From Bacteroidota bacterium (GTDB lineage Bacteria > Bacteroidota > Bacteroidia > Chitinophagales > Chitinophagaceae): a stretch of DNA of 64,000 nt. The stretch is from NCBI GenBank assembly GCA_018266775.1, contig JAFDZS010000005.1, forward strand, positions 231,094-295,093, given 5' to 3'. Position numbers and translations under genes: made by a program. Every line of letters begins with the position of its first letter. Positions within the stretch are counted from its first letter, which is position 1. The notes under the pieces are model-generated. The model was not told where the DNA came from. It saw nothing but the letters and a program-made list of their open reading frames with translations, and did not search any database. Positions 43,035-51,897 of the stretch are shown one piece after another.

Positions 43035-43475
43035 CTATCGGTCAGACGGGACGTCAGACCGTGCGGAGCCTTCAACATGATCTGACATTTTTGTCTGATC
43101 ATGAATAATAATTTGCGGAATAGTAGAAGCGCTCATCTATCGGTCAGACGGGACGTCAGACCGTGTGGAGTCTTCAGCATGATCTGACATTCTTGTCTGA
43201 TCATGAATAATAATTTGTGGAATGGTGGAAGCGCTTTTCTATCGGTCAGACGGGACGTCAGACCGTGCGGAGCCTTCAACATGATCTGACATTTTTGTCT
43301 GATCATGAATAATAATTTGCGGAATGGTAGAAGCGCTCATCTATCGGTCAGACGGGACGTCAGACCGTGTGGAGTCTTCAACATGATCTGACATTTTTGT
43401 CTGATCATGAATAATAATTTGCAGAATGGTGGAAGCGCTTATCTATCGGTCAGACGGGACGTCAGACCGTGTAAA
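43035..43475. repeat. Tandem array of 102-bp units with paired inverted REPs (REPIN-like)
   Basis: The unit starting CTATCGGTCAGAC recurs at 43035, 43137, 43239, 43341 and 43443, exactly 102 bp apart; the fifth is incomplete. Each full unit has hairpin A (GGTCAGAC GGGAC GTCAGACC; 43040-43060, 43142-43162, 43244-43264, 43346-43366, 43448-43468) and, 15 bp later, hairpin B in opposite orientation (arms CATGATCTGAC and GTCTGATCATG; 43076-43103, 43178-43205, 43280-43307, 43382-43409). Copies differ by only a few transitions. A is the reverse complement of the hairpins at 42174 and 42301 with a slightly shorter centre. This accounts for nearly all of the 558-bp gap after the transposase. Confidence 0.92.
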
Positions 43476-43517
43476 CAGCTCCATTGACCCAGGGAACGAC
43501 ATCAGCTCATTTTTAAA

Positions 43518-43525
43518 TACATTTG
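43518..43525 (+). promoter_or_regulatory. -7 box of the DPP-IV-type peptidase gene
   Basis: TACATTTG matches TAnnTTTG; ATTG at 43493-43496 lies 21 bases upstream as a -33 element. The start codon is 17 bases further on. Confidence 0.6.
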
Positions 43526-43542
43526 TTTCATAAATTTCCTTC

Positions 43543-45693
43543 ATGAAACAAATAACCATTCTTTTTTTATTACTGTTTTCATTGTGTGTGCGTGCACAAG
43601 ACAAATTACTTACTATGGAAGACGCTATGGTAAATAATAAAACGACACTTGCACCTGAAAACCTCCGTCAACTGCAGTTTATATACGGCACAACAGACTA
43701 TGTGTACCTGAAAAAAACAGATGGGAAAGAGGCGTGGGTAAAAGGCAATCTTAAAACACCGGAAACTATATTCCTTACGCTGGACCAGCTCAACGAGAAA
43801 ATAAAACCTGCAGGCTTTGGCACCCTGGAAGCAATGCCGGCTATCCAATTCAATGCCGCTCCGGAATGGCTGTTCGCTGTAAACGGAACAGCATTGACAT
43901 TGAATCCGCAAACAGGGCAGGTTAAAGAACGCATCGATAAAAATGCAAACAGCAAAGCAGTTGTGGAAGCAGGGAGTGCCGGCTTTGTAGCTTATGTGGA
44001 TAATGACAATTTATATGTAACCTCCACGCAATACGGAACGAAACAGGTAACTAGGGATGGCAGCAGTAATATCGTGTATGCGCAATCGGTACACCGGGAT
44101 GAGTTTGGAATTTCAAAAGGAACATTCTGGAGTAATAACGGTAAGCTGCTGGCTTTTTACCGTATGGATCAAAGTATGGTAACCGATTATCCCATTATCG
44201 ACTGGACGCAATACCCTGCGGTAAACCATAATATTAAATATCCAATGGCAGGGGGCAGAAGCCACCAGGTTTCAGTGGGTATTTATAACGCGGTCATTAA
44301 TTCCACCACATGGGTAAAAACCGGCGAACCTGCCGATCAATACCTAACCAATATAGCCTGGAGCCCGGATGATAAATGGCTGTATATAGCCGTGCTGAAC
44401 CGGGAACAAAACCACATGCAATTAAACCAGTACAATGCTACCACCGGTGCGTTTGTGAAAACATTATTTGAAGAAAGGGATGATAAATATGTGGAGCCGC
44501 TGGTGCCAATGTTGTTTGTAAAAAATAAAGCCAACCAGTTCATCTGGCAAAGTAACCGTGATGGATGGAATCATGTGTACTTATATGATGAAAACGGAAG
44601 CATGATCAAACAACTTACCAAAGGTAATTGGGAAGTGACAGAAGTAAAAGGCTTTGATGCTAAAGGAGAAAACCTGTTTTATATGTCAACAGAAGCTTCG
44701 CCCATTACGCGGAATTTATACGCAGTGAATATAAAAACCGGCGTGACAAAAAAAATAACTGAAGCAGCTGGAGTTCATACAACACAGGTGTCAACAGATG
44801 GCAGTGCGATTGTTGATGCTTACGCTGCTGCGGACAATCCGCGAACGGTTGAAATAAGAGATGTAAAATCTTCTGCAACAAAAACAATTTTGCAGGCAGC
44901 AAACCCCATCAGCAATTATGCATTAGGTAAGCTCAGCATCTTTACTATTAAAAATAATGCCGGAACAGAATTGTATTGCAGAATGTATACCCCGGTACAC
45001 TTCGACAGTACTAAAAAATACCCGGTAATTGTATATTGGTATGGCGGTCCGCATGCACAATTAATTCTAAATGCCTGGAATGGTGGCGCAAGCGATTACT
45101 GGTTTCAATATATGGCTGAACGGGGATACCTGGTATTTAGTGTAGATACCCGTGGCAGCGATAACCGCGGCAAAGCTTTTGAACAAACTATTTTCCGCAG
45201 AGCAGGCGTGGCGCAAATGGAAGACATGGAGGACGCATTGCGTTATGTAACCGCATTACCTTATGCTGATAAAGAACAGATGGGTTTATTTGGATGGAGT
45301 TATGGAGGTTTTATGACGACAGATTTTGTACTTCATCATCCCGGTACATTTAAAGCAGCTGTTGCCGGCGGGCCGGTGATGGATTGGAAATACTACGAGA
45401 TCATGTACGGCGAACGGTATATGGATACGCCGCAGGAAAACCCGGAAGGATATGAAGCCACTAATCTCATCAAACAGGCAGGAAAACTTAAAGATAAACT
45501 GCTGCTCATACATGGCCTGCAGGATCCTGTTGTGGTGCAACAGCATTCTGTATTGTTTGTTAAAGCCTGTGTGGATGCCGGTGTGCAGGTAGACTATATG
45601 ATCTATCCCGGACATGAACACAATGTACTGGGTAAAGACAGGGCGCATTTATACCAAAAGGTTACAGATTATTTTATGAACAATCTTAAATAA
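43543..45693 (+). CDS. S9 family dipeptidyl peptidase IV-type peptidase
   Basis: Exported prolyl dipeptidases of this type remove X-Pro or X-Ala dipeptides from peptides in the periplasm. The 716-residue protein has a signal peptide (MKQITILFLLLFSLCVRAQ), an N-terminal beta-propeller (about 60-450, with WSPDDKWLYIAVLNREQN) and a C-terminal alpha/beta-hydrolase domain with nucleophile GWSYGG (Ser586), the acid loop LIHGLQDPVV and the final histidine in YPGHEHNV. The catalytic triad looks complete. The next gene starts one base after its stop codon. Confidence 0.94.
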   Translation: MKQITILFLLLFSLCVRAQDKLLTMEDAMVNNKTTLAPENLRQLQFIYGTTDYVYLKKTDGKEAWVKGNLKTPETIFLTLDQLNEKIKPAGFGTLEAMPAIQFNAAPEWLFAVNGTALTLNPQTGQVKERIDKNANSKAVVEAGSAGFVAYVDNDNLYVTSTQYGTKQVTRDGSSNIVYAQSVHRDEFGISKGTFWSNNGKLLAFYRMDQSMVTDYPIIDWTQYPAVNHNIKYPMAGGRSHQVSVGIYNAVINSTTWVKTGEPADQYLTNIAWSPDDKWLYIAVLNREQNHMQLNQYNATTGAFVKTLFEERDDKYVEPLVPMLFVKNKANQFIWQSNRDGWNHVYLYDENGSMIKQLTKGNWEVTEVKGFDAKGENLFYMSTEASPITRNLYAVNIKTGVTKKITEAAGVHTTQVSTDGSAIVDAYAAADNPRTVEIRDVKSSATKTILQAANPISNYALGKLSIFTIKNNAGTELYCRMYTPVHFDSTKKYPVIVYWYGGPHAQLILNAWNGGASDYWFQYMAERGYLVFSVDTRGSDNRGKAFEQTIFRRAGVAQMEDMEDALRYVTALPYADKEQMGLFGWSYGGFMTTDFVLHHPGTFKAAVAGGPVMDWKYYEIMYGERYMDTPQENPEGYEATNLIKQAGKLKDKLLLIHGLQDPVVVQQHSVLFVKACVDAGVQVDYMIYPGHEHNVLGKDRAHLYQKVTDYFMNNLK

Positions 45694-45694
45694 A

Positions 45695-46345
45695 ATGGGC
45701 GAAGCGGAACTGAGTGGCAACAGGCTGATCATTCATGCCAGCATTATCATTTATGGCGATGCGGCCACTGCATCACTTGCTGAAACCATAGCCGGGGATA
45801 TTGCCCATTACTGGAACGAACCTGAAGGAACAGCCGAAATTCATCACCATACTTATGCTGTTGAATTTGCGGTAAAGGGTTTTTATAACCCGGCATTAAC
45901 ACCAGTGGAAGTGTATGAAAACACCAATCCCCGCAATAATTATTTCAGGATAGAAACAGAAGCACATGGTAACATTTCTTCTGTTGACGGATTGGGAAGC
46001 AATACCGGTTATTTTAAGTTAGATAATTTGCTGCATCATTCCACAACGGCAGCGCATGAGTTTGGGCATACGCTTGGGCTCGATCATCCCCGCATGATGG
46101 ATATCCGGGGCGAAGGCCAGCCCGGCATTATGTATCCGCGGGGCACCATTGTAGATGCTGTTTATCAATATGACCCTGCAGCAAAGCCTCACGGCCCCGG
46201 CGGCACTATCAATCCGCATACCCGCCGGGTGTTGCAAAAAGATATTGATCACCTCAAATTAAATAAACTCCGTTTCAATACTGCAGGCTTTGCGGTAGTG
46301 GGGGAATTTAGTTCGGTATGGCATGAAAAGTATACTGAGTCATGA
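45695..46345 (+). CDS. Small metzincin-type zinc protease-like protein
   Basis: The 216-residue protein contains HEFGHTLGLDH (His121, His125, His131), the complete HExxHxxGxxH zinc motif of metzincins, followed by GIMYPRG as the likely Met-turn. The rest is not recognised. No signal peptide is visible at the N-terminus (MGEAELSGNRLIIHASI), so it may be cytosolic or exported by another route. It starts one base after the S9 peptidase stop, so the two are almost certainly co-transcribed. Confidence 0.75.
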   Translation: MGEAELSGNRLIIHASIIIYGDAATASLAETIAGDIAHYWNEPEGTAEIHHHTYAVEFAVKGFYNPALTPVEVYENTNPRNNYFRIETEAHGNISSVDGLGSNTGYFKLDNLLHHSTTAAHEFGHTLGLDHPRMMDIRGEGQPGIMYPRGTIVDAVYQYDPAAKPHGPGGTINPHTRRVLQKDIDHLKLNKLRFNTAGFAVVGEFSSVWHEKYTES

Positions 46346-46414
46346 ACCATTTATCATTTTGCCGGTGTAACAACAATAAAAAATCCCTTATCTTCAAATT
46401 CTAAAAAGTAAGCC

Positions 46415-47338
46415 ATGGAGGTATTAACCGTAACTAACCTCTCCAAGAATTATAATACAGTAAAAGCGCTGCAGCAGATTAATTTTTCGGTTCCTGAAAA
46501 AACTGTCTTTGGAATTTTAGGCCCTAACGGTAGTGGTAAAACGACATTGCTGGGTATTGTAATGGACGTTTTAAGAGCAAGTGACGGGTCGTATTCATGG
46601 ATGGGACAGGAAGGATCATCAGAAATACGCAAACGTATTGGGACATTGCTGGAAACCCCTAATTTTTATCATTATTTAAGTGCTGAGGACAACCTTAAAA
46701 TAGCAGCGAAGATTAAGGGCCGCGGTGAAGAAGACATTGATAAAGTCTTAAAACTGGTTAATCTTTACGAAAGGAGAAGCTCAAAATTCAACACTTATTC
46801 ATTGGGTATGAAACAGCGCCTGGCGATTGCATCGGCATTGTTGGGCGACCCTGATATTTTGGTTTTTGATGAACCAACAAACGGGCTTGACCCGGCTGGC
46901 ATTGCTGAAATAAGAGAATTGATTAAAACCTTAAACCGCGGTGGAAAAACCATCATCATGGCAAGCCATATCCTTGATGAAGTGGAAAAGGTTTGTACAC
47001 ATGTTGCCATTATACAAAGGGGTGTAATGAAGGCTGTTGGATCAGTGAGTGAAGTAATGGCACATACGCCTGGTACGGCAACAAATAATGCAGTGCTGAT
47101 AGAATTGGGGTCGGAAAATCTTACTGAATTAAAATCGGTATTGGAAAAATTACCCGGCATCAACGAGATTCAGTGGATGGAGCATTACATCCAGGTAAGT
47201 TGTAATGAATCCGTAACAGCTGTTCAGCTTAACCGTTTTTGTTTCGACAATGGGATTGTTTTAAGCAGGTTAAACGAAAAACGAAAATCGTTGGAAACAA
47301 GATTCTTAGAAATTACCGGTACCAAAAGCGACAGGTAA
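46415..47338 (+). CDS. ABC transporter ATP-binding protein
   Basis: The 307-residue ATPase has Walker A GPNGSGKTTL (36-45), signature YSLGMKQRL, Walker B ILVFDEPTNGLDP and the H-loop MASHILDE, plus a ~75-residue C-terminal extension, like drug/lantibiotic-type (CcmA, BcrA) exporters. It pairs with the permease 18 bp downstream. Substrate unknown; bacitracin- or lantibiotic-type export, or a gliding/Gld-like role, are all possible. Confidence 0.93.
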   Translation: MEVLTVTNLSKNYNTVKALQQINFSVPEKTVFGILGPNGSGKTTLLGIVMDVLRASDGSYSWMGQEGSSEIRKRIGTLLETPNFYHYLSAEDNLKIAAKIKGRGEEDIDKVLKLVNLYERRSSKFNTYSLGMKQRLAIASALLGDPDILVFDEPTNGLDPAGIAEIRELIKTLNRGGKTIIMASHILDEVEKVCTHVAIIQRGVMKAVGSVSEVMAHTPGTATNNAVLIELGSENLTELKSVLEKLPGINEIQWMEHYIQVSCNESVTAVQLNRFCFDNGIVLSRLNEKRKSLETRFLEITGTKSDR

Positions 47339-47356
47339 ACAAAATTATTTATAGTT

Positions 47357-48163
47357 ATGTTCAAATTATTTCAAATCGAATGGCTCAAGATTAAATCCTA
47401 CAAAACTTTCTGGATTTTGTTTTTGGCTTTTCTCATTTTCTTTCCGCTTGCTTTCTATTTTTCAGCCAGTAAGTATATGGAATCATTAGGCAACTCAGGT
47501 AAAATAGAAGAGCAGATGCTTAAAGCGATGATTGAATCTCCATTTGTATTTCCTAAAGTATGGCAGTCTTCAAGCTGGATGGGAGGCTTATTTTTTATAC
47601 TCCTTGGGATGTTGTATATTTTATTAATTACAAATGAAGTACAGTATCGGACACACCGGCAAAATATTATCGATGGCTGGAGCAGGGTGGATTTCTTAAA
47701 AGCAAAATTTTCTATACTCATATTTTTTGTTTTAGTTAGTACTGCTTTGGTTTTTTTATGTGGCTTATTGGTAGGCGTGGTTTTTTCAAAATCCGGTTTT
47801 GATCTTACAGGTGGAATGTATTACGTTGGTTATTTCGCTTTGATGGCTACCCTGTATTTAATGCTCGGTTATCTTATTGCTATATTGGTAAAACGTACAG
47901 GTCTCGCCATTATCATTTATTTTGCCATAGTGTGTATTGTTGATAATGTATTGTGGGTAATATTTACTTTAAGAGACAGCCAAATTGGATATTACATGCC
48001 ACTTGAAGTAGTGGATTCGCTGGTGCCAAATCCTTTTAAACCAAGGGCTATTGAGCGAAGAACGGTTTCTGACATGTCGCTTATTATTGCAGCCTGCGTA
48101 TACCTCAGCGTTTATGTTTATGTAGTCATAAATTATTTCCGAAAATCTGATCTTAAAACATAA
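47357..48163 (+). CDS. ABC transporter permease (ABC-2 type)
   Basis: The 268-residue protein has six predicted membrane helices (for example FWILFLAFLIFFPLAFYF at about 18-35) and begins MFKLFQIEWLKIKSYKTF, typical of ABC-2 permeases that pair with stand-alone ATPases. It forms an exporter with the preceding gene. Its stop is one base from the stop of the convergent epimerase gene. Confidence 0.88.
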   Translation: MFKLFQIEWLKIKSYKTFWILFLAFLIFFPLAFYFSASKYMESLGNSGKIEEQMLKAMIESPFVFPKVWQSSSWMGGLFFILLGMLYILLITNEVQYRTHRQNIIDGWSRVDFLKAKFSILIFFVLVSTALVFLCGLLVGVVFSKSGFDLTGGMYYVGYFALMATLYLMLGYLIAILVKRTGLAIIIYFAIVCIVDNVLWVIFTLRDSQIGYYMPLEVVDSLVPNPFKPRAIERRTVSDMSLIIAACVYLSVYVYVVINYFRKSDLKT

Positions 48164-48164
48164 T

Positions 48165-49073
48165 TTATTGCAGCAATTGCTCCAGCGCCTCATCAACAGT
48201 TGTATAATTAAAACTGAAGCCGCTTTGTATTATTTTCTCACAACTCATTGCTGTGCTTTTCAGTATTTCAATACTTCTTTCTCCCAAAATAATTTTCAAA
48301 ATAAACGAAGGAACATGAAGCGGTATATAAAACCTGCGCTTCATTTTTTTTGCCAGCGTGATATTTAATGTTTTGTTTGTAACCGGGTTAGGAGCTGCTG
48401 CATTGTAAACACCGCGTATGGTTTCATTTTCTATAGCATGAATGAACATTCGGCAAAGGTCATCAATATGAATCCAGCTTACGGTTTGTTGGCCATTACC
48501 TAAAATTGCAGCTACACCCAATTTCAAAGGTTTTATGAATTCCAAAAGTGCACCGCCTTCAGCACTCAGCACAATGCCAATACGCAGCTTCACTAATCTT
48601 TTATGCATGGCTTCAGCAGGGGCAACGCTTTCTTCCCATAAACGGCAGGTAGTGCCCAAAAAGCTATCGTCAGCGGGTTCATCTTCGTAATGCAGCGTAT
48701 CGGTGGCTTTATACCAGCCAATGGCGCTGGCACTGATCACAGACTGTACTTTATTGGGCGTTTTTTGCAAAGTATCCATGATCAGTTTGGCACTGTCTGC
48801 ACGGCTGCTGATGATTTCTTTTTTATACGCTTCATTCCAGGAATGTTCCATAACGCCGGCGCCCGCAAGGTGAATGATATGATCTGCTTGTTGTAATGCT
48901 GTGATGTCAATTTGCTGTTTACGAATATCCCATTTTGCATACTCCACTCCGGGTAACGGTTGCGCAGGCCGGTTGCGGGAAAGTACAATTACCCGGTAAC
49001 CGCGGGCCAGTAAATGCCTGCTCATTGCCGTTCCTGTAAGCCCTGTACCACCGCTGATTAAAATGGTTGGCAT
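48165..49073 (-). CDS. TIGR01777 family NAD(P)-dependent epimerase/dehydratase
   Basis: An extended short-chain dehydrogenase of 302 residues, with the nucleotide loop SGGTGLTGTAMSRHL (7-21), the HLAGAGV segment, and a C-terminal DUF1731-like region (RFYIPLHVPSFILKIILGE). This matches the YfcH/SulA-like TIGR01777 group. The group's reaction is not well defined; cell-division phenotypes reported for some relatives are not evidence here. ATG start; it is convergent with the ABC permease and divergent from the next gene. Confidence 0.88.
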   Translation of the reverse strand: MPTILISGGTGLTGTAMSRHLLARGYRVIVLSRNRPAQPLPGVEYAKWDIRKQQIDITALQQADHIIHLAGAGVMEHSWNEAYKKEIISSRADSAKLIMDTLQKTPNKVQSVISASAIGWYKATDTLHYEDEPADDSFLGTTCRLWEESVAPAEAMHKRLVKLRIGIVLSAEGGALLEFIKPLKLGVAAILGNGQQTVSWIHIDDLCRMFIHAIENETIRGVYNAAAPNPVTNKTLNITLAKKMKRRFYIPLHVPSFILKIILGERSIEILKSTAMSCEKIIQSGFSFNYTTVDEALEQLLQ

Positions 49074-49183
49074 ATTTTATGTTTCTTTTAAACTTTATGT
49101 AATAACAAAAATCATTACATCTTGTTAACGTATTTTAAAGCTAATGGTTTTTAAATTGTACTTTTAATATTAAAGCTTTCCTT

Positions 49184-50704
49184 ATGCCCCGTTCATTCCT
49201 TTATATTTTGATGTTGCTGTTTGTTCCTGCCGTACTGTTCAGCCAAAAAGTAACGTATTCAGATTATGAATCAGAAGACAGCCGTGATATCAATTTTGAA
49301 ATCATTGGAAAAATGAACGGTAATTTCCTCGTATATAAAAATTATAAATGGCGCCATAAGATCAACATCTTTAATAAGGATGATATGAGTATTAAAGAAA
49401 CCGTGCGCCTTGATTTTGTTCCTGAAAAAACTTTTAATGTTGACTTTGTTGTTTACCCGGATCATTTTTTTATGATCTACCAATATCAAAAACATAACAC
49501 GCTGCATTGCATGGCAGTAAGAATGGACGCAGAAGCTAAAAAGATAGGCGAACCATTTGAACTGGACACGACACAGATTCCCGTACTGGCCGACAATAAA
49601 ATTTACACCACCATCAACAGCGAAGACAAACAGAAGATCATGGTGTTTAAAATCCACAAAAAGAATGACCATTTCACTTTAGTAACACTGTTATTTGATT
49701 CCAGCCTTAACCTCATCAGGAAAAGCAGGATGGCACTGGATTATAACGAACGCCGCGACACTTATGATAATTACCTCGTGGATAATGAAGGAAATTTTGT
49801 TTTTACCAAAGACACTAAAAGCGGCCTCAGGGATAACAGCAATTTGTTGTACCTGGTAACCAAACCACCATTGGCAGACACACTTTATTTTCATGACATA
49901 GACATGGAAAAAAACTACCTGGACGAAGTGAAACTGAAGATTGATAACCTGAACGGGAAGTATATCATCAATTCATTTTATTATAAAAAGAACAGGGGCA
50001 ATATAGATGGGCTGTTCTGCTGTATGTGGAGCAGGGACAGTGCAATTATTACTGCAAAAACATTTACTTTTTTAGACGACTCGCTGCGTAACGAAGCTAA
50101 AGCTACCGGCCAATTGCGCTTTGCACTGGAAGATTATTTCATCAGGCAGATTTTTGTAAAAAGAGATGGTGGTTATTTGCTTACTGCAGAAGATTATTCC
50201 ACACAAAGTATGGGCAACGGTACACCCTGGAACCGGTGGGATTACCTGAATAATTATTACTATACACCGGGTTCTTCCATGTATTACTATAATCCTTACA
50301 CCGGTTATTACCGGCCATTTGGGTATTATAATTCCAATCAAAGTACAAGGTACTATTATGCCAATATTATTATTTTAAGTGTAGATAAAAACGGCCACCT
50401 GGAATGGAACCGCGTAATACATAAAGATCAGTTTGATGATAACAATGAAAATTTTCTTTCGTTCTGTACGATGAACAGCGGCGGGCAAATTCATTTTTTA
50501 TTTAATGACGATAAAAACAGGAACCAGATCATTGCCAACCACAGCATTTCTCCCAATGGCGATGTAACCCGTAACCCCACACTTAAAAGCCAGGAAAGGG
50601 GGTACCAGTTTATGACAGCCCTGAGCAAACAGGTGGGCGCCAACCAAATGCTGATACCCTGCCTGTACAGAAGTTATATCTGTTTTGCCAAAGTGGATTT
50701 TTGA
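49184..50704 (+). CDS. Secreted hypothetical protein with Tyr/Asn-rich stretch
   Basis: The 506-residue protein has a signal peptide (MPRSFLYILMLLFVPAVLFSQ) and is otherwise soluble. I recognise no domain. Repeating patterns of hydrophobic beta strands (for example NFLVYKNYKWRHKINIFN and HFFMIYQYQKH) suggest a propeller-like beta structure. Residues about 365-400 are very rich in Tyr, Asn, Pro and Gly (YYYNPYTGYYRPFGYYN). It stands alone, divergent from the epimerase gene with 110 AT-rich bases between. Function unknown. Confidence 0.75.
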   Translation: MPRSFLYILMLLFVPAVLFSQKVTYSDYESEDSRDINFEIIGKMNGNFLVYKNYKWRHKINIFNKDDMSIKETVRLDFVPEKTFNVDFVVYPDHFFMIYQYQKHNTLHCMAVRMDAEAKKIGEPFELDTTQIPVLADNKIYTTINSEDKQKIMVFKIHKKNDHFTLVTLLFDSSLNLIRKSRMALDYNERRDTYDNYLVDNEGNFVFTKDTKSGLRDNSNLLYLVTKPPLADTLYFHDIDMEKNYLDEVKLKIDNLNGKYIINSFYYKKNRGNIDGLFCCMWSRDSAIITAKTFTFLDDSLRNEAKATGQLRFALEDYFIRQIFVKRDGGYLLTAEDYSTQSMGNGTPWNRWDYLNNYYYTPGSSMYYYNPYTGYYRPFGYYNSNQSTRYYYANIIILSVDKNGHLEWNRVIHKDQFDDNNENFLSFCTMNSGGQIHFLFNDDKNRNQIIANHSISPNGDVTRNPTLKSQERGYQFMTALSKQVGANQMLIPCLYRSYICFAKVDF

Positions 50705-50794
50705 TGATGGGTAATAAAATTCTTTTTACTGCAAAGCAAGAAAAGTACACCTTTGCACCATATTCTTTTGCTCATCATTAACTGTTGAATATTT

Positions 50795-51775
50795 GTGACA
50801 GGCACGTTCAAAGCCAATAACCCCTACAATACCTTTTTGCTGCTGGTGTACGGCATACTGCTGAAGCTGCCTATGTTCCTGCATCCTGCAGTGCCGAAGG
50901 AACAGTTGGTGGATGGCTTTCTGTATAAAGAACTGTTGAAATGGCTGTACCCTGTAATTGGCGGTATACCGGTGGTCTATTCCATTATTGCCTACCTGTT
51001 GTTATACACACAGGCCATTTCGTTTAATAAAATGATGAATGAACTGAAGCTGATGCAGAAACCCAATTATCTAACGGGGATGAGTTATTTGCTGGTTACA
51101 TCTTTGTTTACTGAATGGAATCATTTATCCGCACCATTGGTAATTAATACCCTTTTGATTTGGGTTTTAGAAAAAATGTGCGGTTTATATAACGATGCCA
51201 ACCCCAAACGTTCGCTGTTCAATATCGGAATTGCAATCGGCATAGCCACGTTCTTTTATTTTCCATCGCTGGCATTTGCGGCACTGGTGGTGTTTGGCCT
51301 TGCATTAACCCGTCCATTTAAACTGGCCGAATGGCTGATGGGTTTACTGGGCATCATCACTCCGTATTATTTTTTACTGGCCATTGTTTTTCTTACTGAT
51401 AAATGGAAGGGTTACAAACTACCCGGTATTGCGGTAACAAGCCCATTGTTCAGCCAAACCAACTGGGCTTATGCAGCCATCATCATAGTATTGATAACAG
51501 CCATAACGGGCTTTATTTATGTACAGCAAAATTTCAGGCGGCAGTTGATACAATCCCGCAAAAGCTGGAACCTCGTATTTTTATACCTCCTGGTGGCCCT
51601 TTTTATTCCGTTTATCAATGCCACACATACTTTTGAATATTGGATTTTGTGTGCAGTTCCGCTTTCAGCACTGCTCGGAGCAGCCTTTTTATATCCTTCC
51701 CGGAAAACCTTTCCACTAATACTCCACTGGCTGATGGTGGCATTTGTAATTGCCACCAGTTACTTTGCACGATAA
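50795..51775 (+). CDS. DUF6427-like polytopic membrane protein
   Basis: The 326-residue protein has about nine to ten membrane helices and starts from a GTG (MTGTFKANNPYNTFLLLVYGILLKLP). That opening, with KxNNP followed by a LLLxYGxLLKLP helix, is the pattern of Bacteroidota DUF6427 proteins, often found near purQ or uracil phosphoribosyltransferase genes. A transport or enzymatic role is not known. It lies 122 bp before purQ. Confidence 0.7.
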   Translation: MTGTFKANNPYNTFLLLVYGILLKLPMFLHPAVPKEQLVDGFLYKELLKWLYPVIGGIPVVYSIIAYLLLYTQAISFNKMMNELKLMQKPNYLTGMSYLLVTSLFTEWNHLSAPLVINTLLIWVLEKMCGLYNDANPKRSLFNIGIAIGIATFFYFPSLAFAALVVFGLALTRPFKLAEWLMGLLGIITPYYFLLAIVFLTDKWKGYKLPGIAVTSPLFSQTNWAYAAIIIVLITAITGFIYVQQNFRRQLIQSRKSWNLVFLYLLVALFIPFINATHTFEYWILCAVPLSALLGAAFLYPSRKTFPLILHWLMVAFVIATSYFAR

Positions 51776-51798
51776 TTAAAATCCTGAGTGTACCTTTG
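51764..51798 (+). promoter_or_regulatory. Candidate promoter of purQ with ~100-nt leader
   Basis: TTTG (51764-51767), 23 bases, then TACCTTTG (51791-51798) match the phylum promoter consensus. The leader contains a hairpin GCAGCA / TGCTGC (51851-51856, 51866-51871). I see no purine-riboswitch core. Confidence 0.5.
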
Positions 51799-51897
51799 CA
51801 CCGTGACGGCGGGTTCAGTGCCGAAGTTTTGCAGAAGAATTGTTATACAGGCAGCAATTACTTAGTGCTGCATTATCAACCATAAAATACATTTTCA

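Noticed and set aside
43035..43475. CRISPR array, because of regular direct repeats next to a nuclease-like gene
   Set aside because: The whole 102-bp unit is repeated, with no unique spacers, and the neighbouring gene is a RAYT transposase, not Cas.
51776..51897. Purine riboswitch upstream of purQ
   Set aside because: The leader has a small hairpin but not the three-way junction or conserved loop sequences of a purine aptamer.
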